DNA from: Methanobrevibacter sp.
GTDB lineage: Archaea > Methanobacteriota > Methanobacteria > Methanobacteriales > Methanobacteriaceae
NCBI GenBank assembly: GCA_030539985.1
Contig: JAUNXD010000065.1
Span: 1 to 8,335, forward strand
Length of the DNA stretch: 8,335 nt
Direction: 5' to 3'
How positions within the stretch are numbered: the stretch's first letter is position 1; each line of letters starts with the position of its first letter. The notes beneath the pieces are model-generated. The model was given only the letters and a program-made list of their open reading frames with translations. It made no database searches and had not been told where the DNA came from. Made by a program: the position numbers and the translations under genes. Shown here in pieces: positions 1 to 7,312 of the stretch.

Positions 1-3000
1 GGTTGTTGAGTTAACAACTGCAATGTTGGTTATGTTTCCATTTGAAATTTTCACAATGGTTGTGATAATTAATTTGATGGAATCGCCTTTTGCCATGTCG
101 CCAATTGACCAAATGCCCTGTGATGCATCATATAACCCTTTATCCAAAGCATGTCCACGGTATTCTAAGCTGGATGGTAATTTATCTTTAACAATTACAT
201 CTTTTGCTGTGTCCGGTCCATTGTTAGTGACAATGATTGTCCAGGTAATAGTATCTCCTTTCTTGGCTGTGCTGTTGGATACCAACTTGATGATTTCCAA
301 GTCAGCAAGAGGCTCAACATTAGTTGTGTTGTTACCAGGAGTGGAATTGCCAGGAGTGTCAGTGGTAGCGTTAGCAACATTCAAAATTGTAGCATTGGTA
401 GTGTTCACCAAAGTGGTAATCACCAAAGTAGCACTTGCACCATTAGCCAAGTCACCAACCTTCCAAACACCAGTAACATGATTATATTTACCTTCTGAGT
501 CATCACCTTGATAAACCAATCCAGCAGGCAACTTATCAGTAACAGTCACATTAACTGCAGTGTCAGGACCCTTATTGGTAACGATAACAGTCCAGGTAAT
601 CACATCACCAAACTTGGAAGTGCTGTTAGATACCAATTTCACAACAACCAAATTAGCCTTAGGATCAACAACTGTAGTGTTGTTAGCTTCATTGTTGGTT
701 TCATTTGGATCGTAGATATCGTTTGTGACATTCACAATGTTTGTAATGTTTCCGTTTGTGATATTTACTCTAGCTGCAATAATCAATGTCTGAGTTTCAT
801 TTTTCGCCATCTCCTCAATGAACCACACTAATGATTCAGTGTCGAATATTCCTTTGGTTTTTGTGAATCCGGTAATGACCATTTCTTCTGGGAAATCATC
901 TCTAACAAACACTCTTTTTGCAACGTCAGGACCCTTGTTTGTCACGATTATTGTCCAGGTGATTATATCACCATTCTTGGAAGTGGCATTGGATACCAGC
1001 TTGATAATCTCCAAGTCCGCTTCAGGGTCTACTACGGTAGTGTTGTTAGCAATGTTGTTGGATTCGTTATTGTCAGGAGTTGTGGAGTTGACTACAGCCA
1101 CGTTAATTATGGTTGCGTTTGTGATATTCACCTTAGTGGTGATTATAATAGTTGAGTTTGCTCCTTTGGCCAACTCGCCAATGTTCCATAATCCGGTTGT
1201 CGGATCATATTTACCGCCTGAATTGTCTCCGAGATAAATCAAGCCAGCAGGCAACTTATCGGTCACATTGACATTGTAAGCGGTGTTCGGACCATGGTTA
1301 ATAACAATTATGGTCCATGTAATCTCATCTCCAAAGTGAGGAGTCTTGTTTGAAACCAGTTTAATTATTTCCAAATCAGCAAATGAATCCACTACGGTAG
1401 TGTTGTTCGCTATATTGTTTGACTCGTTATTGTCCGGAGTTGTGGAATTTACCACAGCAATGTTGGTAATGTTCATGTTAGTGACATTCACACGTGTTAG
1501 AATAGTCAAGTACTCGTAAGTGTCATTGTTGACATATTCAAAGTCTCCAATATCCCAGTATCCGATTTCAGGGTAATATGTTCCTTTTGAAACTGTATGG
1601 GAAATATAAATCAACTCTTCTGGAAGTGAATCCAATACATATGCGCCAATAGCAGTGTCAGGACCCAGGTTGTATACTCTTATGGTCCATGTGATTTCAT
1701 CACCTATCTTTGAAGTGTTAGCTGAAACTATCTTGATGACTTTCAAATCGGCAATGTGTCCAACGTCAATGGTTACATTGTCCTCATTGTTGGTTAAGTC
1801 AGGGTCATAGGTTTCGCTTGTCACGTTAGCATAGTTTGTAATCAGGTCAGACTGAGTGACATTCACCCTTACAACAATTTCCAAACTGACACTGTTCAAG
1901 CCCTCTTCAGCGGACAGGTTTCCAATATCCCATCTGCCAGTGATTGGATCATATTTGCCGTTGGAATCGTCTGAAATGTAAATCAAGCCATTAGGCAAAT
2001 GATCAATGACATATGCGTTAACAGCAGTGTCAGGACCTAAATTAGTGACCAGTATAGTGTAGTTGAATATTTCATTGAATCCAGGATGCACATTGGATAC
2101 GAATTTGCCGATAGCCAAGTCAGCAACAGGGTCCACATGGGTAGTGTTGTTTGCCTTGTTATTGGTTTCATTCTCATCCGGAGTGGATGAATATACAACT
2201 GCAATGTTGTTGATTGTCGCATTGGTAATGTTAACCCTTGTAGTGATTATCAATTGGATAGTGTCATAATGCATCAGGTCTCCGATTGTCCATCTGCCGC
2301 TTATAGGGTTATAATCCTCACCATCGGTTGAATCATTGACATAAATCAGTCCGGCAGGCAGCTTATCAATCACATAAACATTCCTAGCATTATTAGGACC
2401 ATTATTATGTACGATTATAGTCCAGTTTATCAATTCGCCGAACTTAGGGTTCTTGTTGGATACCAACTTGATGATTTCCAAGTCAGCAACTGCAGGAACG
2501 TGGATTGTCTCATTGTCATAATTGTTTGCCAAGTTAGTGTCATATGTTGCGGTGGTCGCATTAGCCTCGTTTGTAATGTTTCCTGTATCGATGACCCTTG
2601 TTGTAATGGTCAATATCTGTCTTGAGTTGACTGCTAATCTTCCGATAGTCCATTTTCCTGAGATATGGCTGTATGAGCCTGTGGTTGGCCTTTCATGTGT
2701 ATCGTACTCCAATCCGGCAGGCAATAAGTCATGTAAAACAACATCGTCAGCGGCATTAGGCCCTACATTGATGACTGATATTGTCCAGACTACAGTATCC
2801 CCCTTGTTCGGGGTGGAATTGCTTACGGTTTTAACAACCTGCACATCACATTCTGGAGGAACGTAAGTTCCGTTTTCAGCCTCATTGTTGGACGGGTCAG
2901 GGTCATATGTGGAAGTGGTTACGTTAACAACATTGATAATGGTCTTGTCGGTTGACAGGACTTTAGTATAAATTATCAATGTGGCATTTTCGCCGTTTGC

Positions 3001-3954
3001 CAAGCTGCCGATCACCCATCTTCCATTGTTTCCGGCATGTGATATTGTACCCTTGGTCCTGTATGGCTCCCTGGTTTGCACCAAGTCAGCGACAGGAAGG
3101 AAGTCAATTACTTCAACGTTTTCAGCAGTGTTCGGACCATAGTTGGTAACGATTATTGTCCATGCAATCTCATCGCCATAATGTGCGGTCTGATTTGAAA
3201 CCAGTTTCACGATTCCAACATCCGCTTCTGTTCTGACCTGTGTGAAGTTTTCAGCGTAATTGTTATCAGGGTCATTATCATTGGATGCATATACTGTAGC
3301 ATTGTTTAGGATAGATCCATCATACATTGTCACTAAAGTGTTAATGGTCAATGTTGCTGATTCCCCATCTTCCAAATCACCGACAGTCCATCTGCCTGAC
3401 ACTGGATTATATCCGGTTCCTTTTGAGATAGTGTGATTCACATACCTTAATCCTTCGGAGGTAATCCTGTCAATCACATACACTCCTGTTGCAGTGTTAG
3501 GACCATTGTTTGTCACGGTAATAGTCCATGATACGATATCACCATGATAAGTTTGCTGGGTTGAAACGGTCTTGACAATGCTCACATCAGGATTGAAGTA
3601 AATGGTAGCGTTGTCCTCGTTGTTGGTAGGGTCAGGGTCAGGAGTGGTGCTGTTTACAACAGCAGTATTGGTAATGTTATGTGCTGTAATGGTCACTCTT
3701 GTTGGAATAATCAAGGTCACATAATCTTCAACACCCAAGGTGCCGATAGTCCATCTGCCTGTGGTCCGGTCAAACCTGGTGTTGTCGCTTGGAGTAGCAT
3801 GGCCTGCAATCACCAATCCAGCAGGTAAAACATCATCCACATATACATTATACGCGATACTTGGACCATGGTTAATGACTATTATTGTCCAATTGACAAT
3901 ATCACCCTTGTTCACAATGTTAGGAATAACGTCCTTTATAATGTGCAGATCAGC
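1..3954 (-). repeat. DUF11-type stalk repeat array, 10 full plus 1 partial unit
   Basis: Canonical units begin at residues 1012, 1133, 1255, 1380, 1501, 1622, 1746, 1870, 1990, 2111 and 2228, that is at bases 3954, 3591, 3225, 2850, 2487, 2124, 1752, 1380, 1020, 657 and 306 reading leftward, a period of 117-125 residues. A typical unit reads ADLEIIKLVSN, then GD-x-ITWTI(I)V-x-N-x-GP(N/D)TA, then D-x-LP-x-GL-x-Y, then Y(D/N)P-x-(S/T)G-x-W-x-IG(D/E)L, then a L-x-I-x-(T)-x-V strand and NITN-x-A-V-V-N-S, ending in an acidic Asn-rich linker. This matches DUF11 / conserved repeat TIGR01451, an Ig-like beta-sandwich used as spacer in archaeal and bacterial surface proteins. The last unit is cut by the window edge, so the total number is unknown. 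Confidence 0.92.
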
Positions 3955-6900
3955 GCTTGATGAGACGTTGACAGTGTAGTTCACAGAAGGATAATCATTA
4001 ACTCTGATAGTGTTGTTCCATATACCGTCAACAAGTGCCTGTGCCTTCACTGTGATTTTGGCATGGGTTCCGGCAACAATATTGGTCAGGTCCCAAATCT
4101 GCTGGTCAGGGTAAAGAAGCGCATAAACCAGGTCCGCACCTTCAATATGATATTCATCAGCATACCTGATTCCACTAGGCATCATATCATGCACCCTGAA
4201 CACTTCAGTGTAATCGGTGTCTCCGGTATTGTATATCCTTATGTAATATTCAATATATTCACCGGCTGATGTCTGGGTCACGTTTGCATCCTTGGTGTAG
4301 TACAGGTTCACTTTGATTGTCTTGTTGTCGACATTGTTTGACAAGTTCCAATCCCTTTCGGTACATGTCACATTAACGACATTGTCATAGGTTCCCAATT
4401 GAGTAGTCTGTACGGTCAATGTCAATGTTTCGGATGCGCCATGAGGAAGGAATCCGATATACCATTCATTGCTAGTTGAATCGTAGCTGCCCTTGGTGGC
4501 CTTGGCTGAAACATACCTTAATGAGCTCGGAAGGATGTCCTTAACGGTAACGTTGGTAGCATTTGTACCGACACCATTAACGGTTATTTTGAATATTGCA
4601 TTTTCACCCACAAAGTAAACGTCCTTGTTACTTGTCTTTTTAACGCTCACATCCACATGAGGCAGTATTCTGAATGTTGTGGAGTTGTCTATTGCAGTGT
4701 ATTGACTGTCAGCAGGGTGATGAGCAGTCACATTATAAATGCCCGGACGGAATTCTCCATCTGTCATGTTTTCTTTTGTCACTGCAATCAGAATATTACC
4801 TCTCATATCGGTTTTACCACTATATTCAAATACTTCATTATTTCCATAAGTGATGTTAATTTCAATATATTGATCATCTTCACGGGCATCCTGATAAAGA
4901 TAAGCTCCATTATGACTGTTTTCAACCCCTAAAATCGGATGAACCTCCTGGTCGGTAGTGGTTTTAATACCTGTAGGATACAAGTCATTCGGTTTAAGAG
5001 TGTATGTTATATTATGGAAGAAGATTTCATCCACCACACCGGAAGGTGTTGGCTTATGCCAGTCATTATATATAGCATTGATTAGGTTGTCTCCAGCCAC
5101 AAGAGTGACGTTGATTAAAAATTCCAAATCTTCACTCCAGTAGGCTTCAGGAGGTTTTGCTTCAGTGAACAAGAAGTAACTCCATGCCTGGTTATTAGTG
5201 AATGTATCATCATTTAAATGTAAATCCTCACCTCTGTTATATATTGCAGAACCATTACGTGCAGTGTTGTGGGAGAAAGTAGAGTATGATATCTCATTAT
5301 TATCCCCATTGATGTAAATAGCTCCTCCCAATCCATATTCAGGGTCTTTAGAATTAGGAATAGCATTATTTTCCTTAAAATCGGAATGGAAAATTCTAGC
5401 ATAGTCTCCAATAGTATGGATTGCACCACCATGCATTGAAGCATTGTTGTCCCTGAATTTGGAGTTAGAAACAAAAGTATAGTTACCTTGCACATAAAGA
5501 CCAGCACCTCCATGGGAAGCAACATTTGAAGTGAAAATTGAATCAGTACAGTTAAAGTAATGTCCTTCGATATATACGGTTCCCATTTCAGACTCATGAT
5601 TTCTGAACTTACTGTTGATGATAGAAGCATGGTCACCTTCTACATAAATAGCTGCACCTTTACCGTTGATAGCATAGTTATCGTCAAAAGTACAATCTAT
5701 AGCAGTATTGTAATCACCGGTAATGTGAACAGCTCCACCTTCAACAGACCCGGTGTTGTTGTAGAAATGACAATTTTTCATAGTATTATGATTACCCTCG
5801 GAGTTATCACCATCCAAACCGTGAGTGATACCTCCAACCATGAAAGCGGCACCTTGCTTAGCTGTGTTGTTGATGAATTCACAGTTTTCAACATTTAAAA
5901 AATCCTGACTGGAACCAATAGCTCCACCCCATTCTGTTGCATGACAGTTAGTGAAAGTACAGTTTATAACGTTACTGTGGAGTGTCTCGGAAAGCCCTGT
6001 ACCGTGAAGGTATATGGCTCCTCCAACACCGGATGTACAATTGTCAAAGTTACAATTGGTAATGTTTACTGCATTGCCCTGTTCTCCTGCAACACAAATC
6101 GCACCTGAGTGCCTGTTAGAAGAACAGTTAATGAAGTTACAATTATTATAATTGGAATAGTATGTTACAATCATAACCCCAGTCTCAAAATCCTGTTCAG
6201 CAGGGTCTGCAGGCTTTAAAGCATGACAATTTGTAAAATTAACGTTCTCCAAAGTAGAAGATCTGATAAGGAAAACACAAGAATCCTCTGAAGTACAATT
6301 GTCAAAAACTACATTATTTATAGTACAGCTAAAAATACCAGTTCCTCCACCGGTATGCAAGTTGCTTATGGATAAATTTTCAAGAGTGCATCCCTCTAAA
6401 CGATAATTACCATTACCTAAAATGGCATCCAACTTTCCATTGGCAAGAACTATATTTTTACTAAATCTTAAATTCTGTCCAATGAAAGTACGACCCTGCA
6501 AATCAATGATATCTCCACTTTGAGCATATCTACTAATCACATCAGTAAGATTACTAAATTTATTTGCACCCGCAGATAAATAATCATTAATATATAGGGT
6601 AGCTCCTAAAATTGACTCATCGTTAGAAGCTGAATAGGCGTCTTCTTGAGAAACGCCCAAAACATCATCTTTTTTATTTTTCTCATTAGCTTTGATTTCA
6701 TCTAAGCTTGATTTATCGTCTGAACTTGATTTGCAATCATCAATGTCGTGTTTGTCTGAAGAAATGCTGGTGATTTCCTGATTGCTATCTGAAGCAGACG
6801 TCTCCAAATCTATTGTTTCAACTTCCTGAACTGTTGGTTCAGCAACTGAAACAACCTGTTCATGTGGAACTTGAGTTAAATCGCTGGATAATTCAGTGAT

Positions 6901-6987
6901 ATTTTCACCTGCAGCTGCAACAGCGCTAATTGAAAAGATCATTGCAAATATCATAGCGACTACTAAAAGTTTCGCATTTAATTTCAT
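1..6987 (-). CDS. Giant adhesin-like surface protein, C-terminus outside window
   Basis: This frame is open without a stop for 2329 codons from the ATG at 6987 to the window edge, so the gene is partial at its 3' end. The start is supported by AGAGG eight bases upstream and by an immediately following Sec signal peptide (MKLNAK, then a hydrophobic core, Ala-rich cleavage region near residue 26). Visible order: acidic Ser/Asp/Lys-rich disordered segment 27-128; beta-helix with repeated NC-x-F and GGAI(Y) motifs about 195-605; Ig-like segment 610-776 with LYQD and PGIYNVTA; then DUF11-type units from 778 onward. This is the known layout of Methanobrevibacter adhesin-like proteins, thought to be exported and to mediate attachment to other microbes or host surfaces; the ligand here is unknown. 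No catalytic motif and no membrane anchor is visible, but the anchor would be expected in the missing C-terminus. N-glycosylation sequons (N-x-S/T) are very dense. Confidence 0.95.
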   Translation of the reverse strand, partial: MKLNAKLLVVAMIFAMIFSISAVAAAGENITELSSDLTQVPHEQVVSVAEPTVQEVETIDLETSASDSNQEITSISSDKHDIDDCKSSSDDKSSLDEIKANEKNKKDDVLGVSQEDAYSASNDESILGATLYINDYLSAGANKFSNLTDVISRYAQSGDIIDLQGRTFIGQNLRFSKNIVLANGKLDAILGNGNYRLEGCTLENLSISNLHTGGGTGIFSCTINNVVFDNCTSEDSCVFLIRSSTLENVNFTNCHALKPADPAEQDFETGVMIVTYYSNYNNCNFINCSSNRHSGAICVAGEQGNAVNITNCNFDNCTSGVGGAIYLHGTGLSETLHSNVINCTFTNCHATEWGGAIGSSQDFLNVENCEFINNTAKQGAAFMVGGITHGLDGDNSEGNHNTMKNCHFYNNTGSVEGGAVHITGDYNTAIDCTFDDNYAINGKGAAIYVEGDHASIINSKFRNHESEMGTVYIEGHYFNCTDSIFTSNVASHGGAGLYVQGNYTFVSNSKFRDNNASMHGGAIHTIGDYARIFHSDFKENNAIPNSKDPEYGLGGAIYINGDNNEISYSTFSHNTARNGSAIYNRGEDLHLNDDTFTNNQAWSYFLFTEAKPPEAYWSEDLEFLINVTLVAGDNLINAIYNDWHKPTPSGVVDEIFFHNITYTLKPNDLYPTGIKTTTDQEVHPILGVENSHNGAYLYQDAREDDQYIEINITYGNNEVFEYSGKTDMRGNILIAVTKENMTDGEFRPGIYNVTAHHPADSQYTAIDNSTTFRILPHVDVSVKKTSNKDVYFVGENAIFKITVNGVGTNATNVTVKDILPSSLRYVSAKATKGSYDSTSNEWYIGFLPHGASETLTLTVQTTQLGTYDNVVNVTCTERDWNLSNNVDNKTIKVNLYYTKDANVTQTSAGEYIEYYIRIYNTGDTDYTEVFRVHDMMPSGIRYADEYHIEGADLVYALLYPDQQIWDLTNIVAGTHAKITVKAQALVDGIWNNTIRVNDYPSVNYTVNVSSSADLHIIKDVIPNIVNKGDIVNWTIIVINHGPSIAYNVYVDDVLPAGLVIAGHATPSDNTRFDRTTGRWTIGTLGVEDYVTLIIPTRVTITAHNITNTAVVNSTTPDPDPTNNEDNATIYFNPDVSIVKTVSTQQTYHGDIVSWTITVTNNGPNTATGVYVIDRITSEGLRYVNHTISKGTGYNPVSGRWTVGDLEDGESATLTINTLVTMYDGSILNNATVYASNDNDPDNNYAENFTQVRTEADVGIVKLVSNQTAHYGDEIAWTIIVTNYGPNTAENVEVIDFLPVADLVQTREPYRTKGTISHAGNNGRWVIGSLANGENATLIIYTKVLSTDKTIINVVNVTTSTYDPDPSNNEAENGTYVPPECDVQVVKTVSNSTPNKGDTVVWTISVINVGPNAADDVVLHDLLPAGLEYDTHERPTTGSYSHISGKWTIGRLAVNSRQILTITTRVIDTGNITNEANATTATYDTNLANNYDNETIHVPAVADLEIIKLVSNKNPKFGELINWTIIVHNNGPNNARNVYVIDKLPAGLIYVNDSTDGEDYNPISGRWTIGDLMHYDTIQLIITTRVNITNATINNIAVVYSSTPDENETNNKANNTTHVDPVADLAIGKFVSNVHPGFNEIFNYTILVTNLGPDTAVNAYVIDHLPNGLIYISDDSNGKYDPITGRWDIGNLSAEEGLNSVSLEIVVRVNVTQSDLITNYANVTSETYDPDLTNNEDNVTIDVGHIADLKVIKIVSANTSKIGDEITWTIRVYNLGPDTAIGAYVLDSLPEELIYISHTVSKGTYYPEIGYWDIGDFEYVNNDTYEYLTILTRVNVTNMNITNIAVVNSTTPDNNESNNIANNTTVVDSFADLEIIKLVSNKTPHFGDEITWTIIVINHGPNTAYNVNVTDKLPAGLIYLGDNSGGKYDPTTGLWNIGELAKGANSTIIITTKVNITNATIINVAVVNSTTPDNNESNNIANNTTVVDPEADLEIIKLVSNATSKNGDIITWTIIVTNKGPDVAKRVFVRDDFPEEMVITGFTKTKGIFDTESLVWFIEEMAKNETQTLIIAARVNITNGNITNIVNVTNDIYDPNETNNEANNTTVVDPKANLVVVKLVSNSTSKFGDVITWTVIVTNKGPDTAVNVTVTDKLPAGLVYQGDDSEGKYNHVTGVWKVGDLANGASATLVITTLVNTTNATILNVANATTDTPGNSTPGNNTTNVEPLADLEIIKLVSNSTAKKGDTITWTIIVTNNGPDTAKDVIVKDKLPSSLEYRGHALDKGLYDASQGIWSIGDMAKGDSIKLIITTIVKISNGNITNIAVVNSTT
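3955..4656 (-). repeat. Two diverged DUF11-like stalk units
   Basis: Residues 778-893 and 894-1011 keep the DUF11 outline but not its usual wording. Unit 1 has VDVSVKKTSNKDVYFVGENA, then DILPSSLRYVSAKATKGSYD, WYIGFLPHGASETLTLTVQ and DNVVNVTC (Cys 875), ending NLSNNVDNKTIKV. Unit 2 starts YYTKDANVTQTSAGEYIEYYIRI and has HDMMPSGIRY and WDLTNIVAGTHAKITVKA; it lacks the acidic DPD-x-x-NN linker. They lie between the Ig-like neck and the canonical array and are probably older or functionally specialised copies. Confidence 0.75.
4660..5160 (-). other. Ig-like mid-domain joining head and stalk
   Basis: Residues about 610-776 begin right after the QAWSYF motif that closes the beta-helix. The segment includes INVTLVAGDNLINAIYN, HPILGVENS, AYLYQDAREDD, and ends RPGIYNVTAHHPADSQYTAI then TTFRI. 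The last part reads as a bacterial-Ig-like (Big_3-type) beta-sandwich strand pattern, and the NAIYN / P-x-LG / LYQD-x-RE / PG-x-Y-x-VTA order is one I associate with the segment after the PMP helix in Methanobrevibacter adhesin-like proteins. That family match is from memory, not from a search. Role is inferred as a structural neck. Confidence 0.65.
5173..6405 (-). other. Beta-helix head domain with PMP-like repeats
   Basis: Residues about 195-605 contain roughly a dozen or more imperfect repeats in which an (N)C/S-x-F-x-N motif is followed by GGAIY, GGAIG, GGAVH, GAAIY or GSAIY and often a terminal xGD or xGN turn, for example CNFDNC then GGAIYLHG (312-329) and SKFRDNN then GGAIHTIGD (509-528). 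These are the signatures of Chlamydia polymorphic-membrane-protein-type repeats, which fold as a right-handed parallel beta-helix. In archaeal adhesin-like proteins this is the presumed binding head; carbohydrate-active enzymes share the fold, but I see no clear lyase or hydrolase active site. Repeats 195-432 are Cys-rich; those after 480 use Ser or Asp instead. Confidence 0.88.
6910..6987 (-). other. Sec signal peptide of the giant adhesin-like protein
   Basis: Residues 1-26 have a positively charged start (MKLNAK), a hydrophobic core rich in Leu, Val, Ile, Met and Phe, and a small-residue end (SAVAAA before GEN) that fits type I signal peptidase cleavage near residue 26. No lipobox cysteine follows, so a lipoprotein is unlikely. 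The following residues 27-128 are hydrophilic and rich in Ser, Asp, Glu and Lys, the kind of disordered segment common at the start of archaeal surface proteins. Confidence 0.9.
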
Positions 6988-6990
6988 TGT

Positions 6991-7000
6991 TTTTACCTCT
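6991..7000 (-). promoter_or_regulatory. Ribosome binding site of the giant adhesin gene
   Basis: Read on the minus strand this is AGAGGTAAAA. The AGAGGT core complements the CCUCC end of archaeal 16S rRNA and ends seven to eight bases before the ATG at 6987, which fixes that start codon. Confidence 0.8.
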
Positions 7001-7020
7001 TTTTTTCTGAAAGAAAAAAA
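7000..7020 (-). repeat. Perfect 9-bp inverted repeat beside the ribosome binding site
   Basis: On the minus strand TTTTTTTCT and AGAAAAAAA flank a three-base loop, directly upstream of and touching the AGAGG ribosome binding site. It is almost all A-T pairs, so an RNA hairpin would be weak; it may simply be back-to-back T and A tracts around the transcript start. Confidence 0.5.
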
Positions 7021-7027
7021 TTGCCGC

Positions 7028-7039
7028 AAATTATATCAA
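7028..7039 (-). promoter_or_regulatory. Candidate archaeal TATA box for the giant adhesin gene
   Basis: The minus strand reads TTGATATAATTT here. An archaeal TATA element centred near 7034 would place the transcript start about 26 bases downstream, near 7008, giving a leader of about 20 bases that just includes the ribosome binding site. A competing TATA-like string, AAAAATATTATC on the minus strand near 7079-7090, would give a leader of about 70 bases. Assigned by position and composition only. Confidence 0.4.
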
Positions 7040-7125
7040 GAAATTTTTAGTGGAACACATTGTTATAGATTCTATTAGATAATATTTTTGTAAAGTGAGT
7101 GTGCCAACGATATTATTTTGCCAGT

Positions 7126-7141
7126 ATATTGAATTCAATAT
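7126..7141. promoter_or_regulatory. 16-bp perfect palindrome, possible operator
   Basis: ATATTGAATTCAATAT is its own reverse complement over all 16 bases and lies 139-154 bases upstream of the giant adhesin start. Its outer arms ATATTG and CAATAT are the same as those of the inverted repeat upstream of the second gene (8252-8268), which suggests a shared protein binding site. AT-rich noncoding DNA makes chance palindromes fairly easy, so the regulatory reading is tentative. Confidence 0.4.
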
Positions 7142-7277
7142 TTTTGATGAATGCGCCATTTAAATTATATTGTATATTTTCGAATAAAACACCAAACTTC
7201 TCAGCCATGCGAAACCTTTTGAAAAATCTAAACAACCGAACAGGCAATCGGAAATTACCAGAATCCCTACTTCAACC

Positions 7278-7312
7278 AGAAAAAACCATTTCATGAAAAA
7301 TGATTAAAAAGA
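7278..7312 (-). terminator. Oligo-T tracts, possible terminator of the 7377-8222 gene
   Basis: On the minus strand, 65-100 bases past the stop at 7377, there are three closely spaced T runs of five, five and six (7306-7310, 7296-7300, 7280-7285). Archaeal RNA polymerase commonly stops at such oligo-T runs without a hairpin. The palindrome TTTCATGAAA (7289-7298) sits among them. T-rich DNA also occurs inside the end of the gene itself, so the exact stop point is uncertain. Confidence 0.4.

Noticed and set aside
23..481. Plus-strand open frame of 152 codons (and similar ones at 508-831, 818-1237, 2522-2866, 3740-3979)
   Set aside because: They lie antisense to the clearly coding repeat array. 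Similar antisense frames recur at the same phase of successive units because the minus-strand codons rarely give stops there; no ribosome binding site or family pattern was seen.
1..3954. CRISPR array suggested by regular repetition
   Set aside because: The period is about 363 bp, repeats diverge at silent positions and the whole array is one open reading frame; there are no short identical repeats with unique spacers.
5214..5636. Minus-strand open frame of 140 codons inside the beta-helix region
   Set aside because: It is a shifted frame of the giant adhesin; the main frame shows clear PMP-like motifs throughout and is uninterrupted.
5560..5898. Plus-strand open frame of 112 codons
   Set aside because: Antisense to the beta-helix domain, with no start signal or recognisable product.
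5173..6405. Polysaccharide lyase or glycosidase activity of the beta-helix
   Set aside because: The fold is shared with pectate lyases, but no catalytic motif stands out and the repeats match the PMP type of adhesins.
1..6987. Possible frameshift or split of the large gene
   Set aside because: I read the minus frame codon by codon across the window: it stays in one phase with no stop, and domain motifs remain in register to the edge.
6896..7078. Plus-strand 60-codon frame over the adhesin start
   Set aside because: It overlaps the signal peptide and promoter of the adhesin on the opposite strand; its apparent hydrophobic stretch is the reverse of the signal-peptide codons.
7099..7296. Plus-strand 65-codon frame in the intergenic gap
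   Set aside because: No Shine-Dalgarno sequence before the ATG, composition like the surrounding noncoding DNA, and no domain or signal-peptide pattern.
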